Assembly (NCBI GenBank): GCA_017964755.1
Contig: JAGCRI010000193.1
Coordinates: 1 to 30,227, forward strand
Length of the DNA: 30,227 nucleotides
DNA from: Bacteroidales bacterium
Lineage (GTDB): Bacteria > Bacteroidota > Bacteroidia > Bacteroidales > WCHB1-69
Direction: 5' to 3'
The notes under the pieces are model-generated. The model was given only the letters and a program-made list of their open reading frames with translations. It made no database searches and was not told where the DNA came from. Positions 30,041 through 30,227 of this stretch are shown one piece after another. Numbering within the stretch: position 1 is the first letter of the stretch; each line of letters opens with the position of its first letter. A program made the position numbers and the translations under genes.

Positions 30041-30072
30041 AGAAAAGCGGAATCGTAAGGTTCCGCTTTTCT
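30041..30072 (+). terminator. Rho-independent-type terminator of nifJ
   Basis: AGAAAAGCGGAA (30041-30052) and TTCCGCTTTTCT (30061-30072) form a perfect 12-bp stem with an 8-nt loop, 21 nt after the stop codon, with T-rich sequence at the 3' side. Confidence 0.85.
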
Positions 30073-30138
30073 TTACAATAACGATTCTACTCTTCCGTTA
30101 AAACAGAATAACAAATATTTAGATAAAAAAACAAATAG

Positions 30139-30227
30139 ATGAATAGCTTTTCCATAATGCCCTATGAACACCAGTCGATACTCGAATCCTACCAACAGTG
30201 GTTGGTAAGCGATTTGTATCAAAACTA
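30139..30227 (+). CDS. Start of an unidentified gene, cut by the window end
   Basis: The ATG at 30139 opens a frame of 29 codons, MNSFSIMPYE HQSILESYQQ and onward, still open at the last base. It follows the nifJ terminator by 66 nt. No signal peptide is apparent and no family can be named from so few residues. A clear TAnnTTTG element is not seen upstream. Confidence 0.5.
   Translation, partial: MNSFSIMPYEHQSILESYQQWLVSDLYQN

Overview
The window looks like a chromosomal segment of an anaerobic Bacteroidota, probably Bacteroidales. Evidence: promoters of the TAnnTTTG (-7) type, often with an ATTG/TTTG-like -33 about 19-20 nt upstream; mostly weak or absent Shine-Dalgarno sequences; a BspA-type LRR plus WG-repeat protein; a PUR/DUF3276 protein and a DUF5683 protein around parA-parB; a KilA-N/RhuM/DinD group; and anaerobic metabolism genes (NifJ-type pyruvate:ferredoxin oxidoreductase and an [FeFe]-hydrogenase-like protein). 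The exact genus cannot be read from the sequence.

Region 1 (1-9109) is accessory. It holds an AAA ATPase, an LRR/WG-repeat protein, a leftward hipB-hipA pair, a RhuM gene overlapping dgkA by 4 nt, a small secreted protein, and a second, rightward hipB-hipA pair followed 4 nt later by a GNAT acetyltransferase.

Region 2 (9151-13005) is a compact six-gene operon: DRTGG protein, anti-sigma-like GHKL ATPase, [FeFe]-hydrogenase-like iron-sulfur protein, second DRTGG protein, PHP phosphoesterase, second GHKL ATPase. I read it as a redox or H2 sensing and signalling module. The hydrogenase-like protein keeps the four expected H-cluster cysteines but has Phe where catalytic enzymes have the proton-relay Cys.

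Region 3 (13087-16500, leftward) is PUR protein - ParA - ParB - DUF5683 - uracil-DNA glycosylase, which suggests proximity to the replication origin. Region 4 (16693-22065) has corA, an orphan leftward gene, and a rightward run of FAH-family hydrolase, nucleoside permease, LolA-like protein, FabZ-like dehydratase and GT2. The last three resemble part of an aryl-polyene/flexirubin-type locus. Region 5 (22083-22893, leftward) is rsmD-yidD.

Region 6 (23001-26476) is the most unusual part. Four consecutive genes (KilA-N, secreted carboxypeptidase-regulatory-like, RhuM/PLD-like, broken dinD-like) each follow a near-copy of the same roughly 75-bp promoter/leader repeat. Two of them also share an identical last 15 codons plus 3' flank, and two share the leader and first ten or so codons. 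The dinD-like fragment contains a perfect 32-bp palindrome. The layout suggests genes reassorted through shared flanks. Region 7 is nifJ with a clear promoter and terminator, then the start of one more gene running off the end.
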